Origin: Xenococcus sp. MO_188.B8
GTDB taxonomy: Bacteria; Cyanobacteriota; Cyanobacteriia; Cyanobacteriales; Xenococcaceae
Direction: 5' to 3'
Assembly: GCA_030065615.1 (NCBI GenBank)
Contig: JASJDR010000057.1
Location: 1 to 41,311 of the forward strand
DNA: 41,311 nt
Shown piece after piece: positions 8,797 to 17,845 of this stretch. Position 1 is the stretch's first letter, and every line of letters starts with the position of its first letter. The notes beneath the pieces were generated by a model that was not told where the DNA came from, searched no databases, and worked only from the letters and a program-made list of their open reading frames with translations. Made by a program: the position numbers and the translations under genes.

Positions 8797-9086
8797 AAGA
8801 AAAATTCACGGTACTGTTGCCGCTCTCGCTTGGTTGCCTTACGAGCAGAAATAATGCGGATCAGCTCAATATCTTCTTGATAAAGATGGCACACAACTAG
8901 TAAACGTAGTGAACTACTCATCCCTAAGAGGATATAGCGTTCCTCATCTATAGAGTGTTCTGAATCATGGCGGAGACGGGCATTCTCATCATAGAAGACA
9001 GTTTGCGCTTCATCAAATGATACACCGTGCTTCTGTCTATTGCTTTCAGCCTTAAACCTATCCCACTCAAATCGCAGCTCGTTCAT
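8793..9086 (-). CDS. brnT: BrnT-type toxin (ribonuclease)
   Basis: The 97-residue protein is a clear BrnT match: FEWDRFKAESNRQKHGVSFDEA at the N-terminus, DEERYILLGMSSSLRLLVVCH in the middle, and IRIISARKATKRERQQY at the C-terminus, the standard FEWD...KHGVSF...RIISAR signature. BrnT is a RelE-fold endoribonuclease that inhibits translation when freed from BrnA. It looks full length and the conserved residues are intact. It lies between a Uma2 fragment and unrelated single genes, as expected for a mobile type II module. Confidence 0.92.
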   Translation of the reverse strand: MNELRFEWDRFKAESNRQKHGVSFDEAQTVFYDENARLRHDSEHSIDEERYILLGMSSSLRLLVVCHLYQEDIELIRIISARKATKRERQQYREFFL

Positions 9087-9092
9087 ACATAC

Positions 9093-9121
9093 ATTGTAGT
9101 TACATGCTAGCAGTTGAACAA
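9093..9121 (-). promoter_or_regulatory. Candidate promoter of brnTA
   Basis: On the minus strand TTGTTC (9121-9116) and TACAAT (9098-9093) are separated by 17 bases. The -10 is close enough to the brnT ATG that a transcript would start at or next to the start codon (leaderless), which lowers confidence. TA promoters of this type are normally autorepressed by the antitoxin. No clean operator palindrome was found. Confidence 0.3.
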
Positions 9122-9385
9122 ACCTAGATCGTCTCTATTTGAAATGGAAAAATGCGATCGCATTCTCAACTTATCTTGGTTCAGCTCCGATGATTCATAC
9201 CAAATTACGCTAAAAACTTTAGGAGACATAATTTCTAGGTTGCCTTGAAAGTAGGTGAGGCGTACTCGCCGCTGTTCGCCAAGTTCGGTAAGAATGGTTT
9301 CAAAGTCTTGCCACGTAAGGTTTTTGATTGTAACGCTACTACCAGGAGTAAGTTGAATAGATTTTAGTGGTATCGCAACGGTCAT
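9107..9385 (-). pseudogene. Uma2-family (DUF820) nuclease-like protein, N-terminal fragment
   Basis: The first 55 residues match Uma2 proteins: TWQDFETILTELGEQRRVRL, then YFQGNLEIMSP, the usual W..FE.LL..LGE.R..R..Y..G.LEIMSP start. After MSP the similarity ends and a short unrelated tail (from VFSVIW) leads to the stop, whereas full-length members are about 180-200 residues with a PD-(D/E)XK-like core. It is therefore a truncated gene. The family is highly multiplied in cyanobacteria and its role is unclear. Confidence 0.65.
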
Positions 9386-9524
9386 AATTTTTCTTAAAAT
9401 CGCTTCGCGATTGATTAGCTAAAAGCTTTTAGCTGATAGCTAGTTTAACTGTATCTGCTTAATTGAATAATTAATCTATTAATAAGTAGTTAATCTTTTT
9501 CAGAAATAAAAAAATTCTAATTTC

Positions 9525-9554
9525 TTTACACTTCTTAACATTGTCGAATATAAT
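9525..9554 (+). promoter_or_regulatory. Candidate sigma-70-type promoter of ndhD
   Basis: TTTACA (9525-9530) and TATAAT (9549-9554) are separated by 18 bases, a near-consensus pair. The expected start at about 9561 gives a leader of roughly 30 bases before the ndhD ATG. The surrounding 9430-9560 is very AT-rich. Confidence 0.65.
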
Positions 9555-9592
9555 ACGACTATCGAATCAATAAGTATGATTACTCACTAACT

Positions 9593-11278
9593 ATGATGGC
9601 GGATCAATTTCCCTGGCTTACCGCGATCGTCCTACTCCCCTTAATTGCCTCCTTGGTTATTCCCTTTATCCCCGATAAGGAAGGCAAGCTTATCAGAGCT
9701 TACGCATTGGGTGTTGGCATCGCAGACTTTGTATTAATGTGCTTTGCCTTTTGGCAACAATATAATCTTCATGATGCTCAATTTCAGCTTGCAGAAAAAT
9801 ATCCTTGGATACCTCAATTAGGTTTGAGTTGGACGGTTTCAGTAGATGGGTTATCTGCGCCTCTAGTTTTATTAGCAGGTTTTGTCACTACCCTTTCGAT
9901 GTTGGCAGCATGGAAAGTAGATCGCAAACCAAAGCTTTTTTATATGCTGATACTTTTACTCTATTCGGCACAGATTGGAGTATTTGTAGCCCAGGATATG
10001 CTGCTATTTTTCATCATGTGGGAACTAGAACTAGTTCCTGTTTATTTACTAGTTTCTATTTGGGGCGGAGAAAAACGCCGTTACGCAGCCACTAAATTCT
10101 TACTCTATACTGCAGCAGCTTCTATCTTCATCTTGGTAGCAGGGTTAGCAATGGCTCTTTATGGAGACAATTTCACCTTTGATTTAGCTGCCCTAAATTT
10201 AAAGGATTTTCCTCTGGCTTTAGAAATCCCTCTATATGCAGGATTATTAATTGCTTTTGGGGTTAAGTTAGCCATTTTCCCCTTACATACTTGGCTTCCT
10301 GATGCTCACGGAGAAGCTTCTGCTCCTATATCAATGATTTTGGCTGGTGTATTACTAAAAATGGGTGCATATGGTCTAATACGCTTTAACTTAGAACTAT
10401 TACCCGATGCCCATGTTTACTTTGCACCTCTGCTGATTACCTTAGGTGTCATTAATATTATTTACGGGGCATTTAGCTCTTTTGGGCAATACAACATGAA
10501 GCGCCGCTTAGCATATTCTTCAGTTTCCCATATGGGATTTGTTTTATTGGGGATCGCTTCCTTTACCGATATCGGTATTAGTGGCGCTATGTTGCAGATG
10601 CTTTCCCACGGTTTAATTGCCGCTGCCCTCTTCTTCCTCACTGGGGTAACCTACGATCGCACCCACACTTTATTTATGGATCGAATGGACGGTATTGGTC
10701 AATTAATGCCCAAGACATTTGCTCTCTTTACTGCTGGAGCCATGGCTTCTCTGGCATTGCCTGGCATGAGTGGCTTTGCTAGTGAACTAGCAGTATTTAT
10801 GGGCGTAACCACCAGTAACATTTATACTCCTGGCTTCCGTCTGGTAATTTTAATCCTCACAGCTGTGGGACTCATTATGACTCCGATATATCTATTGTCG
10901 ATGATCAGGCTAGTATTTTTTAATTCCAACGAAGCACTAGCTTGCGACATTGAAGAACTTAAAACCCAAAGTACTAATAATGATAGAGCAGTTTGCTTTG
11001 GAAATAGCTGTCTGTTACCAGAAGAAGCTAGTGTCAACGATGCTAACCCGAGAGAAATCTTTATTGCTGCTTGTTTTCTCGCGATGATTGTAGCGATTGG
11101 AGTTTATCCTAAGCTAACAACTCAGTTCTACGATGTGAAAACAGTTGCTGTGAATACAGAAATTCTCCAATCTCAAAACAAAATTGCTCAGTCCAATTCT
11201 GCTGGAATCCATGCTCAGACTTTCGCAATTCCTGAGGTCAGCATTATTGAACCTGAATTAGCAACTTTAGCTAAATAA
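9593..11278 (+). CDS. ndhD: NAD(P)H-quinone oxidoreductase subunit 4 (NdhD)
   Basis: This 561-residue polytopic protein is the antiporter-like NDH-1 subunit homologous to NuoM. Conserved elements include [15 protein letters not shown] with the proton-path glutamate, [20 protein letters not shown] with the transmembrane lysine, and [12 protein letters not shown]. About 14 transmembrane helices are expected, in the thylakoid membrane. It pumps protons during respiratory and cyclic electron flow. The C-terminal loop holds a short extension with two cysteines (ACDIEE, VCFGNSC) before the last helix. Cyanobacteria carry several NdhD paralogues: D1/D2 for respiration and cyclic flow, D3/D4 for CO2 uptake. 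The absence of ndhF and chp genes next door favours a stand-alone D1/D2-type gene, but I cannot prove it. Two ATGs (9593, 9596) are possible starts. Confidence 0.95.
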   Translation: MMADQFPWLTAIVLLPLIASLVIPFIPDKEGKLIRAYALGVGIADFVLMCFAFWQQYNLHDAQFQLAEKYPWIPQLGLSWTVSVDGLSAPLVLLAGFVTTLSMLAAWKVDRKPKLFYMLILLLYSAQIGVFVAQDMLLFFIMWELELVPVYLLVSIWGGEKRRYAATKFLLYTAAASIFILVAGLAMALYGDNFTFDLAALNLKDFPLALEIPLYAGLLIAFGVKLAIFPLHTWLPDAHGEASAPISMILAGVLLKMGAYGLIRFNLELLPDAHVYFAPLLITLGVINIIYGAFSSFGQYNMKRRLAYSSVSHMGFVLLGIASFTDIGISGAMLQMLSHGLIAAALFFLTGVTYDRTHTLFMDRMDGIGQLMPKTFALFTAGAMASLALPGMSGFASELAVFMGVTTSNIYTPGFRLVILILTAVGLIMTPIYLLSMIRLVFFNSNEALACDIEELKTQSTNNDRAVCFGNSCLLPEEASVNDANPREIFIAACFLAMIVAIGVYPKLTTQFYDVKTVAVNTEILQSQNKIAQSNSAGIHAQTFAIPEVSIIEPELATLAK

Positions 11279-11354
11279 TTCTGTAATTCTAAATCTGTAG
11301 TTGCAGTTCAATAACTTAATATAGCGATCGCCCTGTTTGTGCGATCGCTTCTTA

Positions 11355-11407
11355 ATGCAGCGCGGTCATAGGGGAGACCTCCATGACCGCGCTGCATCGC
11401 TTTTTTT
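11355..11407 (+). terminator. Strong hairpin plus T-run after ndhD
   Basis: A 15-bp perfect inverted repeat (11355-11369 with 11383-11397, core GCGCGGTCAT) closes a 13-base loop and is followed by CGC and seven T at 11401-11407: a textbook intrinsic terminator. Just before it, two HIP1 octamers (about 11323-11330 and 11341-11348) face each other and can form another stem. The GC-rich stem stands out in AT-rich DNA and resembles a hairpin repeat found between genes in other cyanobacteria, so it may also be an interspersed element. Confidence 0.75.
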
Positions 11408-11546
11408 ATGAGTTAAAATCTCGTTATTCTAGATATAGATTGTTATCATGACCTGAATTTTCGCTATTTCAGGTTTTTATCCTTAATCATTCAAAGTTTG
11501 TTATTTTTCTCATCCTTGATAATTTATAATTAATCGTTCAGAAAGT

Positions 11547-12455
11547 ATGTTTAAACATTGGAAATTAAGACAAAAATTCACTGCTATTCTCCTAAGTATT
11601 TTAATTTTAGGATTAAGCGTCATCGCGATCGCGATGGGATTTATTTTAAAAGCAGATACTGAAAATCAAATAACCTCTCAAGCTTTGATTTTAATGGAGA
11701 CGATGAACTCGGTCCGAGAATATACCAGTTCTCAAGTCAAGCCAGAGCTAATAGAGCGTAGTAACATAGAATTTTTACCTGAAATCATACCTGCTTATTC
11801 TGCCAGAGAAGTTTTTGAAACTCTTAGAAAGAATAATCCTGAATATCGGGACTTTTTCTATAAAGAAGCCACCCTCAATCCTTCAAACTTACGTGATCGT
11901 GCTAACCAGTTTGAAAAAGTTATTATTGAGAAATTTATTCAGAACCCCGACTTAACACAAATTACCGACTTTCGTTCTGGTGCTGGGGGTCAATTATTTT
12001 TCATTGCTCGTCCTATTCAAATCACCAAAGAAAGCTGCTTACAATGTCATAGTACCCCAGAAAAGGCTCCTCCTAGCGTTGTTGAGCGTTATGGAACTAA
12101 AAATGGTTTTGGTTGGCAACTCGGTGAAATTGTGGGTGCTCAAATCATTTCTGTTCCTGCACAAAAAGTGATGTCTCAAGCTCGTCAATCTTTGGTTGTA
12201 ATTATGGCAATTATTGCTATGGTATTCATCTCAGTCATTTTGTTAGTTAATTATTTGCTCAACCACAATGTTGTCAGGCCGTTAAAACAAATTGTTAAGG
12301 TAGCAGAGGAGGTAAGTATCGGGAATCTAGATGCTGATTTTGAACAATTGAATGAAGACGAAATTGGTAGTTTAGCAGAAGCCTTTAGAAGAATGAAGGT
12401 AAGTTTAGCAATGGCCATGAACCGATTGAGTAGAATTAATCGACCTGAGCGCTAA
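11547..12455 (+). CDS. DUF3365 (Tll0287-like) haem-binding sensor with HAMP domain
   Basis: A 302-residue membrane protein. TM1 is at about 12-33, followed by an extracytoplasmic domain to about 210 that contains one haem c motif, CLQCH (164-168), in the DUF3365/Tll0287 context (GAGGQLFFIARPI, then CLQCHS, then GEIVGAQI). TM2 is at about 214-237, and then a HAMP domain (RPLKQIVKVAEEVSIGNLD to about 290). Such proteins are thought to sense redox state or gas through haem and pass the signal through HAMP. Here the chain ends right after HAMP with no kinase, cyclase or methyl-accepting domain, so it may signal to a separate partner or be a shortened receptor. No Shine-Dalgarno is obvious. It is transcribed alone and ends at a bidirectional hairpin. 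Confidence 0.85.
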   Translation: MFKHWKLRQKFTAILLSILILGLSVIAIAMGFILKADTENQITSQALILMETMNSVREYTSSQVKPELIERSNIEFLPEIIPAYSAREVFETLRKNNPEYRDFFYKEATLNPSNLRDRANQFEKVIIEKFIQNPDLTQITDFRSGAGGQLFFIARPIQITKESCLQCHSTPEKAPPSVVERYGTKNGFGWQLGEIVGAQIISVPAQKVMSQARQSLVVIMAIIAMVFISVILLVNYLLNHNVVRPLKQIVKVAEEVSIGNLDADFEQLNEDEIGSLAEAFRRMKVSLAMAMNRLSRINRPER

Positions 12456-12549
12456 AGTTTAAGACTATCTAGTATCACAAGGAGAATGTTCGCCCTGAGG
12501 GAATGGGATTTAATGAATCGATTAATTGAAGCTAAAAGACTTGAAAAAT

Positions 12550-12593
12550 AAAGGGAATCTAGTCTAGTAAAGACCAAATTCCCTAATTTTTTT
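12550..12593. terminator. Bidirectional terminator between the HAMP sensor and psbV
   Basis: Stem AGGGAAT (12552-12558) pairs with ATTCCCT (12578-12584); an inner GTCT/AGAC stem extends the hairpin. The plus strand continues into seven T (12587-12593), and the minus strand reads into TTATTTTT, so the hairpin can serve both convergent genes. Confidence 0.7.
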
Positions 12594-12622
12594 ACTGAAT
12601 TAATCTAATATGACAATTGAGT

Positions 12623-13114
12623 CTACAAGTAGACTTTGCCGCCGCCCCAACTTTCGCCGCGAAGTTCAGGTTGAATTAAGATATATCCTGCAACAGCTTC
12701 GAGCTGTTCCTCTGTTAAATTCCGCATCTGAGGAAAGATATCAGAACGAGTCGTATTGGGATGTAACTGATAAATTGGTACTTCGCCATCATAGGTTACA
12801 GGATTTTTTAGATATTCGGCAATTCCCTCGATATTATCTTTGGCAGGAAGTGCATTTGCTAAGGCTTCTAGTCCTAAATTGACGTTAGGATTAGTTTTCG
12901 TCAAACCGCTTTTATGACAGTAAGTACATTTATCAACAAATACTTTCTCTCCTACTTTGACTTGTTCTAGAGAAAGAACAATTTCATCTCCTTGTTGATT
13001 TAACCTAACAGTACGAGTGCTTTCATTGAGTTCTAAAGCCTTAGCGGTGCTAACGTTAAATTGAAAAACAAACAATAACAAGGCTACAACAGTTAATAAT
13101 AATCGCTTCAACAT
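12623..13114 (-). CDS. psbV: Cytochrome c-550 (PsbV), photosystem II extrinsic subunit
   Basis: The precursor is 163 residues from ATG 13114, chosen because GGGGAG lies just upstream; a TTG four codons earlier is unlikely. The signal peptide is KRLLLTVVALLLFVF and cleavage is expected after AKA, giving a mature start near LELNESTRTV. The haem motif is CTYCH in VDKCTYCHKSGLTKTNPN. The C-terminus SWGGGKVYL and the segment TYDGEVPIYQLHPNTTRSD (second axial ligand region) are PsbV hallmarks. PsbV sits on the lumenal face of photosystem II and stabilises the Mn4CaO5 cluster. The gene is apparently monocistronic, as often seen. Confidence 0.97.
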   Translation of the reverse strand: MLKRLLLTVVALLLFVFQFNVSTAKALELNESTRTVRLNQQGDEIVLSLEQVKVGEKVFVDKCTYCHKSGLTKTNPNVNLGLEALANALPAKDNIEGIAEYLKNPVTYDGEVPIYQLHPNTTRSDIFPQMRNLTEEQLEAVAGYILIQPELRGESWGGGKVYL

Positions 13115-13309
13115 TGTTCTCCCCAAAAATTTTTAATTACGAAAAGAGCTAACACAATATATTAAGCATTAAACTTAATCTTCATTCCCTTAGCCCTAAA
13201 CGCTACTATTGAATGAAGTAAGATTAATTTCCTTAAGTGGTCATAAAATATCATGCCATCCCATAGCCCAAATTTTGCGAAATGGACAGATATTGATGAC
13301 GATTTTCTC

Positions 13310-14086
13310 TCAATTGCTTATTGGTAAAGGAATTGGGCAGCCTAAATGTAAAGAATTGTGAAGATTGACTACTTTGCCGATAATCGCGATCGCGGGAGCA
13401 GCAAAATTAGTTTGAGCCATAGTTTCCACAATATTGCCTAAAGTTGCGATCAATTCTGACTGATCTGTCCTGGTTCCCCAACGAATTAAGGCGATGGGGG
13501 TATCTGCTGCTAAACCGGCGGCTAAAAGTTGAGGAATAATTTGGGGTAGATTAGCAACTCCCATATAAATTACGATAGTTTCCGAGCCTTGAGCGATCGC
13601 TTGCCAATTAACTTGAGGGCGATATTTACCAACAGTTTCATGTCCGGTGACGAAAGTAACCGAAGAACTGTAGCTACGGTGAGTCACAGGAATTCCCGCA
13701 TAAGCAGGGGCAGCAATGCCAGAAGTAATGCCAGGAACTACTTCCACCGCAACTCCGGCGGCGATTAAATCCTCCATTTCCTCCCCTCCTCGACCAAAAA
13801 CAAAGGGATCTCCTCCTTTTAGTCTCACTACGATCGCATTATCCTGGGCCTTAGTGATCAATAATTGAGTGGTTTCTGCCTGTAATTTGGAATGACGACC
13901 TTTTCGTTTACCCGCATTAATTTTTTCGGCTCGGGGATTAATACTATGCAAAATTTCTGGACTAACTAGGGCATCATAAATAACCACATCTGCATGTTCT
14001 AACAAAGTTTTACCCTTAACGGTCATTAATCCAGGATCTCCAGGACCTGCGCCGACTAAATATACTTTGCCTAATGGTTTGTCCAT
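13310..14086 (-). CDS. cobA: Uroporphyrinogen-III C-methyltransferase
   Basis: A 258-residue SUMT: GKVYLVGAGPGDPGLMTVKG at the N-terminus and VVRLKGGDPFVFGRGGEE in the SAM-binding domain, then VVPGITSGIAAPAYAGIPVTH. It methylates uroporphyrinogen III at C2 and C7 to give precorrin-2, the branch point to siroheme and cobalamin. There is no fused synthase (HemD) or oxidase/ferrochelatase (CysG) domain. The chelatase gene lies 87 bases upstream on the same strand, so the two probably form a siroheme operon. A short copy of the GTAATGA repeat lies in the gap. Confidence 0.95.
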   Translation of the reverse strand: MDKPLGKVYLVGAGPGDPGLMTVKGKTLLEHADVVIYDALVSPEILHSINPRAEKINAGKRKGRHSKLQAETTQLLITKAQDNAIVVRLKGGDPFVFGRGGEEMEDLIAAGVAVEVVPGITSGIAAPAYAGIPVTHRSYSSSVTFVTGHETVGKYRPQVNWQAIAQGSETIVIYMGVANLPQIIPQLLAAGLAADTPIALIRWGTRTDQSELIATLGNIVETMAQTNFAAPAIAIIGKVVNLHNSLHLGCPIPLPISN

Positions 14087-14173
14087 AAATTGAGTAATGA
14101 GTAAGAATTAATAGGTAAAGAGCAAGGAGTAAAAACTGCTTACTGCTAACTAACAAATGTTAAATTTTTAATG

Positions 14174-14905
14174 TTAGATGTTTAAATGTTCAATGATAAT
14201 ATCGGCTAATTCGGGAATGGCTGCTAGAGGTTGAGTAAGAATCAAATCTGTTTGGGGGAATTCTGCTTGAAGTTGTGTTACTTGATCTGCGATCGCTTGT
14301 GTAATTTTACCTGGGAATAGGAAGTAGAGAATAATTGAAATAGTATCAGTATTTTGACTGACTAGATATCTTACCACTTTGGTTAGATCAGGAGCTACAG
14401 ACCAATAGGCATTAACGGCGTCTAATTTATCAGCAAGCTCTTCATAAGGTCGATTGCCTCCGGTTAAACGACTACCATGAGCCAGTAAAATTCTTTTCGC
14501 TGTTGGCGAGCTAATCTGAGCAGATTGTTGAGCTAGTAAAGCAGCCATTGCGGGATAACTCCCCAAATAAGTCGTTAGTCTAAGGTTGATGCTGGTTCCC
14601 AATTGTTGTTGAGCTTGAGCAAGTTCTGCTGGGATATCCTTTCTTACATGAACTCCCTGGGATAAAAACAAGGGCACAATCTGAATTGTTTGGTAGCCTT
14701 CAGCGATCGCAACTTGAGCGAAATTCACGATATTTTGATGTAAAGGCAAAGCTGCTAATTCCAAAGCGGCAGTATTTACCAAAGGATTGGGTAATTTGGC
14801 TCTTAACATCTGGGCAAGATGGGACGCAGCGATCGCAGAAACTGCATAACGACTGCCATGAAAAACTAATAAATAAGCAGTAGACCAATTCAAGAGAACT
14901 ATCAA
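14174..14905 (-). CDS. Sirohydrochlorin chelatase (CbiX/SirB, two-domain form)
   Basis: A 243-residue protein with two CbiX-like repeats: LLVFHGSRYAVS near residue 12 and ILLAHGSRLTGGNRPYEEL near 138, each with the catalytic histidine of class II chelatases; a further GVHVRKDIPAEL segment matches the family. It inserts Fe (or Co) into sirohydrochlorin, the step after CobA and the dehydrogenase. The start is uncertain: TTG 14905 is the longest in-frame choice, with another TTG at 14893. No ATG precedes the first motif. The product feeds siroheme for nitrite and sulfite reductases. Confidence 0.88.
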   Translation of the reverse strand: MIVLLNWSTAYLLVFHGSRYAVSAIAASHLAQMLRAKLPNPLVNTAALELAALPLHQNIVNFAQVAIAEGYQTIQIVPLFLSQGVHVRKDIPAELAQAQQQLGTSINLRLTTYLGSYPAMAALLAQQSAQISSPTAKRILLAHGSRLTGGNRPYEELADKLDAVNAYWSVAPDLTKVVRYLVSQNTDTISIILYFLFPGKITQAIADQVTQLQAEFPQTDLILTQPLAAIPELADIIIEHLNI

Positions 14906-15226
14906 AGATACTATATACTACATGGGAAATATTAAAAGACCCCAAAATGTTCTATTTCAATAGTAGTATGATCTAGATTTTGATTTCTGTAGCAAATTAA
15001 ACCACATTTATGATGAAATGATCATGATCTTAAATACTTGTCTGATGCCTGAGTACTTATCTTTATTTCAAGTTCACATAACCATGGTCTCATTCTAAAG
15101 ATTAAAGTAATTTTCATGGCTTGGCTTTGATAGAATTAGCAAATTATCTATGATAGTTAGTAGATATACGGAAAACAATATTTAAACTTTTTATTATGAA
15201 TAGTCACCTAAATCATTGCCCTAACT
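14906..15226. other. Divergent intergenic region, no gene seen
   Basis: This 321-base AT-rich gap lies between cbiX (leftward) and the tyrosine autokinase gene (rightward) and must hold both promoters. A short palindrome GATCATGATC lies near 15020-15030. I see no hairpin terminator, no small ORF with a ribosome-binding site, and no convincing -35/-10 pair. Confidence 0.4.
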
Positions 15227-17437
15227 ATGTTTAAAATTCCCCGCAATAATTCTCAATTCTCTCCCCAACCAGAGTCAGAAACAGATTCTTTAGTGAATTC
15301 CCGAGCTACGTTAGACTTTGATTTGGAGGCTTATTTTCTTAAATTAAAAAGACGCTGGAAACCAGTATTTGCAATCTTTTTTCTAACTGTAGGTGCTGCT
15401 GGGTTGCTCAGCACAAAATTATCGACCAAATATGAAGCAGAAGGAAAATTACTTTTTAGGTCTAGTCCCTTGGCAGCGTTAACTGGGGTAGCCCAAGATT
15501 CTAGTAATTTAACTCACTTAAACCTAGATGTTTACAACCCTCTATATAACGAACGAGAAAAAATTATTACCTCTACAGTGTTGCAAAAAACTGTAGAAAA
15601 ATTAGAACTCAGGAATGAAGAAGGAGAATTTATTAATGGGAATAGTTTGAAACCAAATTTGAAAGTAGATTTATTAGGCGGCACTGATGTAATCCAAGTT
15701 TTCTACAAAGACCCTAATCCTGAATTTGCGGCTGATGTGGTTAACACTATCATGAGAGTCTATGTTGAAGAACAAATTCGAGGAAATCAATCGGAACCAG
15801 AGATTGCTCGTAAATTTATTAATCAACAGATCCCCGATATCAAAGCCAGAGTTGATCGAGCAGAATCGGAATTAGCCAAATTTAGAGCAGAAAATAAAAT
15901 CGTTGATTTACCAGAAGAAAAACAAACTATTGTTAAAGAAATTGGCAATCTTAACCGTCAGATAGCCTTAGTTAGTTCCAAATATCGCGGGCTCAAAGCT
16001 CAGACCACCACCTTACAAAATGAAATAGGATTGAGTTTAGAACAAGCGATCGCTGCTGATCAACTAGGGAATGAGCCTGTTGTTAACAGTATTATCGATA
16101 ATATGACTGTCACCGAAAATCGATTAATTCGGGAAAGACGAAGATTTAAAGAGGGTCATCCTAATATTGTCAGTCTACAAGAGAAAAAAGCAAATCTCAA
16201 TCGACAATTACAAAAATTGGTTAGTCAAACTATTGGTCAAGGAGTTCAAGTATCCCCAGGACTCATCAGAAATCATCAATATAAACCAAGTGATCTAGAA
16301 GAATTTATCAGACTCAAAATCCAAGAATTAAGTCTTAGAAGACAGAGTTTGGCATTAGCTCAAGCACAACAAATTGCGGTAAAAAGGGCGCGAGAAATTC
16401 CTCAATTAGATAATAAAGAACAAGAATTATTATTGGAATATAAGATTGCAGATAAAAACTATCAAAACCTCCTCGATAGTCTCCAAGAAGTCGAATTAGC
16501 AGCCAAACAAGACACTAGTAACGTGGAGATTGTAGAACCGGCGATTGTTCCCAGACAAGGAACTTCTAGCCGAATGAAACTATTAGCTTTGGGAGTTATG
16601 GGAGGATTATTTTTCTCTCATGTCGCGGCGTTTTTCCTCGAGTCCAGAGATCGCAGTCTGAAAACTATTAGTGAAATTAGGAAAAAACTACCCTACACCA
16701 TCCTAGGGATCATCCCTCAGGATAAGGATGTTCAAGCCAAGCAAAAAGTTATAGTTGCTCAAGCCCCAGATTCCTATACTAGTGAAATCTATCGCCTGAT
16801 TCAGACCAATCTGACCGCTAGGAATTCTCAGATTACGCCCAAGGTAATTTTAGTAACTAGTTCGATCCCAGGGGAAGGAAAATCTACTGTTACAGCTAAT
16901 TTAGCTGCTGCAATGTGCCAACTAGGAAGTCGAGTATTACTGATTGATGGTGATTTACGCAAACCAACTCAACATCTTTTATGGCATCGTGAAGACTGCC
17001 AGGGAATCAGGGAAGTTATTCACGGGGAAACTGAGCTTGCTGATGCAGTCACCCAACCAATACAGAATCTAGATCTCTTAGCGTCTGGGGAAGTTGTATC
17101 TAATCCTCTAGCGATTCTAGATTCTCATGAAATCGAGCAGTTAATCACCACAAGCAGAAGAAAATATGATTTGGTGTTAATCGATGCACCTCCTCTTCCT
17201 GTGACAGCGGATATTCTGACTCTGAATAAACTGGTAGATGGTATTCTTTTTGTTAGTCGATCAGGAGTTGTAGAAAATGAAAGTGCGGACTTAGCTCAAG
17301 AAATTTTGATCACAATCCAAGATAAAATCTTGGGAATGGTGGTGAATGGGGTAGATGCTGAAGAATTTAACCGCTATGCTTATTCTGTAACCAAGACAAA
17401 ACAGCATTCCCAGAAAAAATTTGCCCTTATTCAGTAA
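15227..17437 (+). CDS. Polysaccharide co-polymerase / tyrosine autokinase (Wzc-like)
   Basis: The 736-residue protein is a PCP-2a fusion. A Wzz domain at about 30-185 contains TM1 (46-63), long coiled-coil segments run from 195 to 430, and TM2 is at about 450-470. A cytoplasmic BY-kinase domain at 510-715 has Walker A SSIPGEGKST (545-554), Walker A' LLIDGDLRKPT (571-581) and Walker B LVLIDAPP (649-656). The C-terminal tail has only two clustered tyrosines (Y717, Y719), fewer than in E. coli Wzc. It would control chain length and export of exopolysaccharide or capsule in the inner membrane. No polymerase, flippase or glycosyltransferase gene adjoins it; wecB at 38.6 kb is the only other envelope-sugar gene in view. 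Confidence 0.93.
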   Translation: MFKIPRNNSQFSPQPESETDSLVNSRATLDFDLEAYFLKLKRRWKPVFAIFFLTVGAAGLLSTKLSTKYEAEGKLLFRSSPLAALTGVAQDSSNLTHLNLDVYNPLYNEREKIITSTVLQKTVEKLELRNEEGEFINGNSLKPNLKVDLLGGTDVIQVFYKDPNPEFAADVVNTIMRVYVEEQIRGNQSEPEIARKFINQQIPDIKARVDRAESELAKFRAENKIVDLPEEKQTIVKEIGNLNRQIALVSSKYRGLKAQTTTLQNEIGLSLEQAIAADQLGNEPVVNSIIDNMTVTENRLIRERRRFKEGHPNIVSLQEKKANLNRQLQKLVSQTIGQGVQVSPGLIRNHQYKPSDLEEFIRLKIQELSLRRQSLALAQAQQIAVKRAREIPQLDNKEQELLLEYKIADKNYQNLLDSLQEVELAAKQDTSNVEIVEPAIVPRQGTSSRMKLLALGVMGGLFFSHVAAFFLESRDRSLKTISEIRKKLPYTILGIIPQDKDVQAKQKVIVAQAPDSYTSEIYRLIQTNLTARNSQITPKVILVTSSIPGEGKSTVTANLAAAMCQLGSRVLLIDGDLRKPTQHLLWHREDCQGIREVIHGETELADAVTQPIQNLDLLASGEVVSNPLAILDSHEIEQLITTSRRKYDLVLIDAPPLPVTADILTLNKLVDGILFVSRSGVVENESADLAQEILITIQDKILGMVVNGVDAEEFNRYAYSVTKTKQHSQKKFALIQ

Positions 17438-17677
17438 ATATTGGAAATTGGCGAGTGCTCTCAGGGAGCTTCAATAAAAATAACAAATACTGTGAACTAG
17501 AGATCCTAATTAATAAAAATCTCCTTCTACCCTTGTGGTTAGACCTGGGGTCTTGATCCTGTATCCCATAAATAACTCTGTTTTTCGCAGGGGAGCAGAG
17601 ATAATACTGATTTAGAATGTTATTTTCATTTCATTAACTGCATGAATTTATTAATTATTATTTCTGTCATTGATTCA

Positions 17678-17765
17678 GCTCGCGACCACCGTGAAACCTC
17701 GACATGGGAACGTCCACCGCACAATACAGCCCCTTACCAAGAGAGGTAACGCACGAGTTGAACGT
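17678..17765 (+). ncRNA. Structured element resembling the 3' end/guide RNA of an IS200/IS605 TnpB unit, no tnpB present
   Basis: Inside the 408-base gap 17438-17845 this GC-richer block differs from its AT-rich surroundings. It holds ACCACCGTGAAACCTCGACA, then a small GAC/GTC stem, CCACCGCAC, and a TTACC-AAGAGA-GGTAA hairpin followed by GCACGAGTTGAAC. From memory, this order resembles the DNA following tnpB genes in cyanobacteria, where the 3' end of the gene and the omega/re-RNA scaffold overlap. No TnpB reading frame lies next to it. The strand is assigned from that resemblance only. The rest of the gap (17438-17677, 17766-17845) shows nothing I can name. Confidence 0.35.
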
Positions 17766-17845
17766 TTATTAATTATGAATCCCAAAATCTTCAACTTCGG
17801 ACATAATAGGGGAATAAAATCTGTGATAGCATAAGCTATCCCGAA

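Noticed and set aside
11323..11348. Paired HIP1 octamers considered as an operator
   Set aside because: HIP1 sites are spread over the whole window, so two close together are expected and need no regulatory explanation.
12610..12882. 90-codon plus-strand frame across psbV
   Set aside because: It is the opposite strand of a well-conserved photosystem II gene and has no features of its own.
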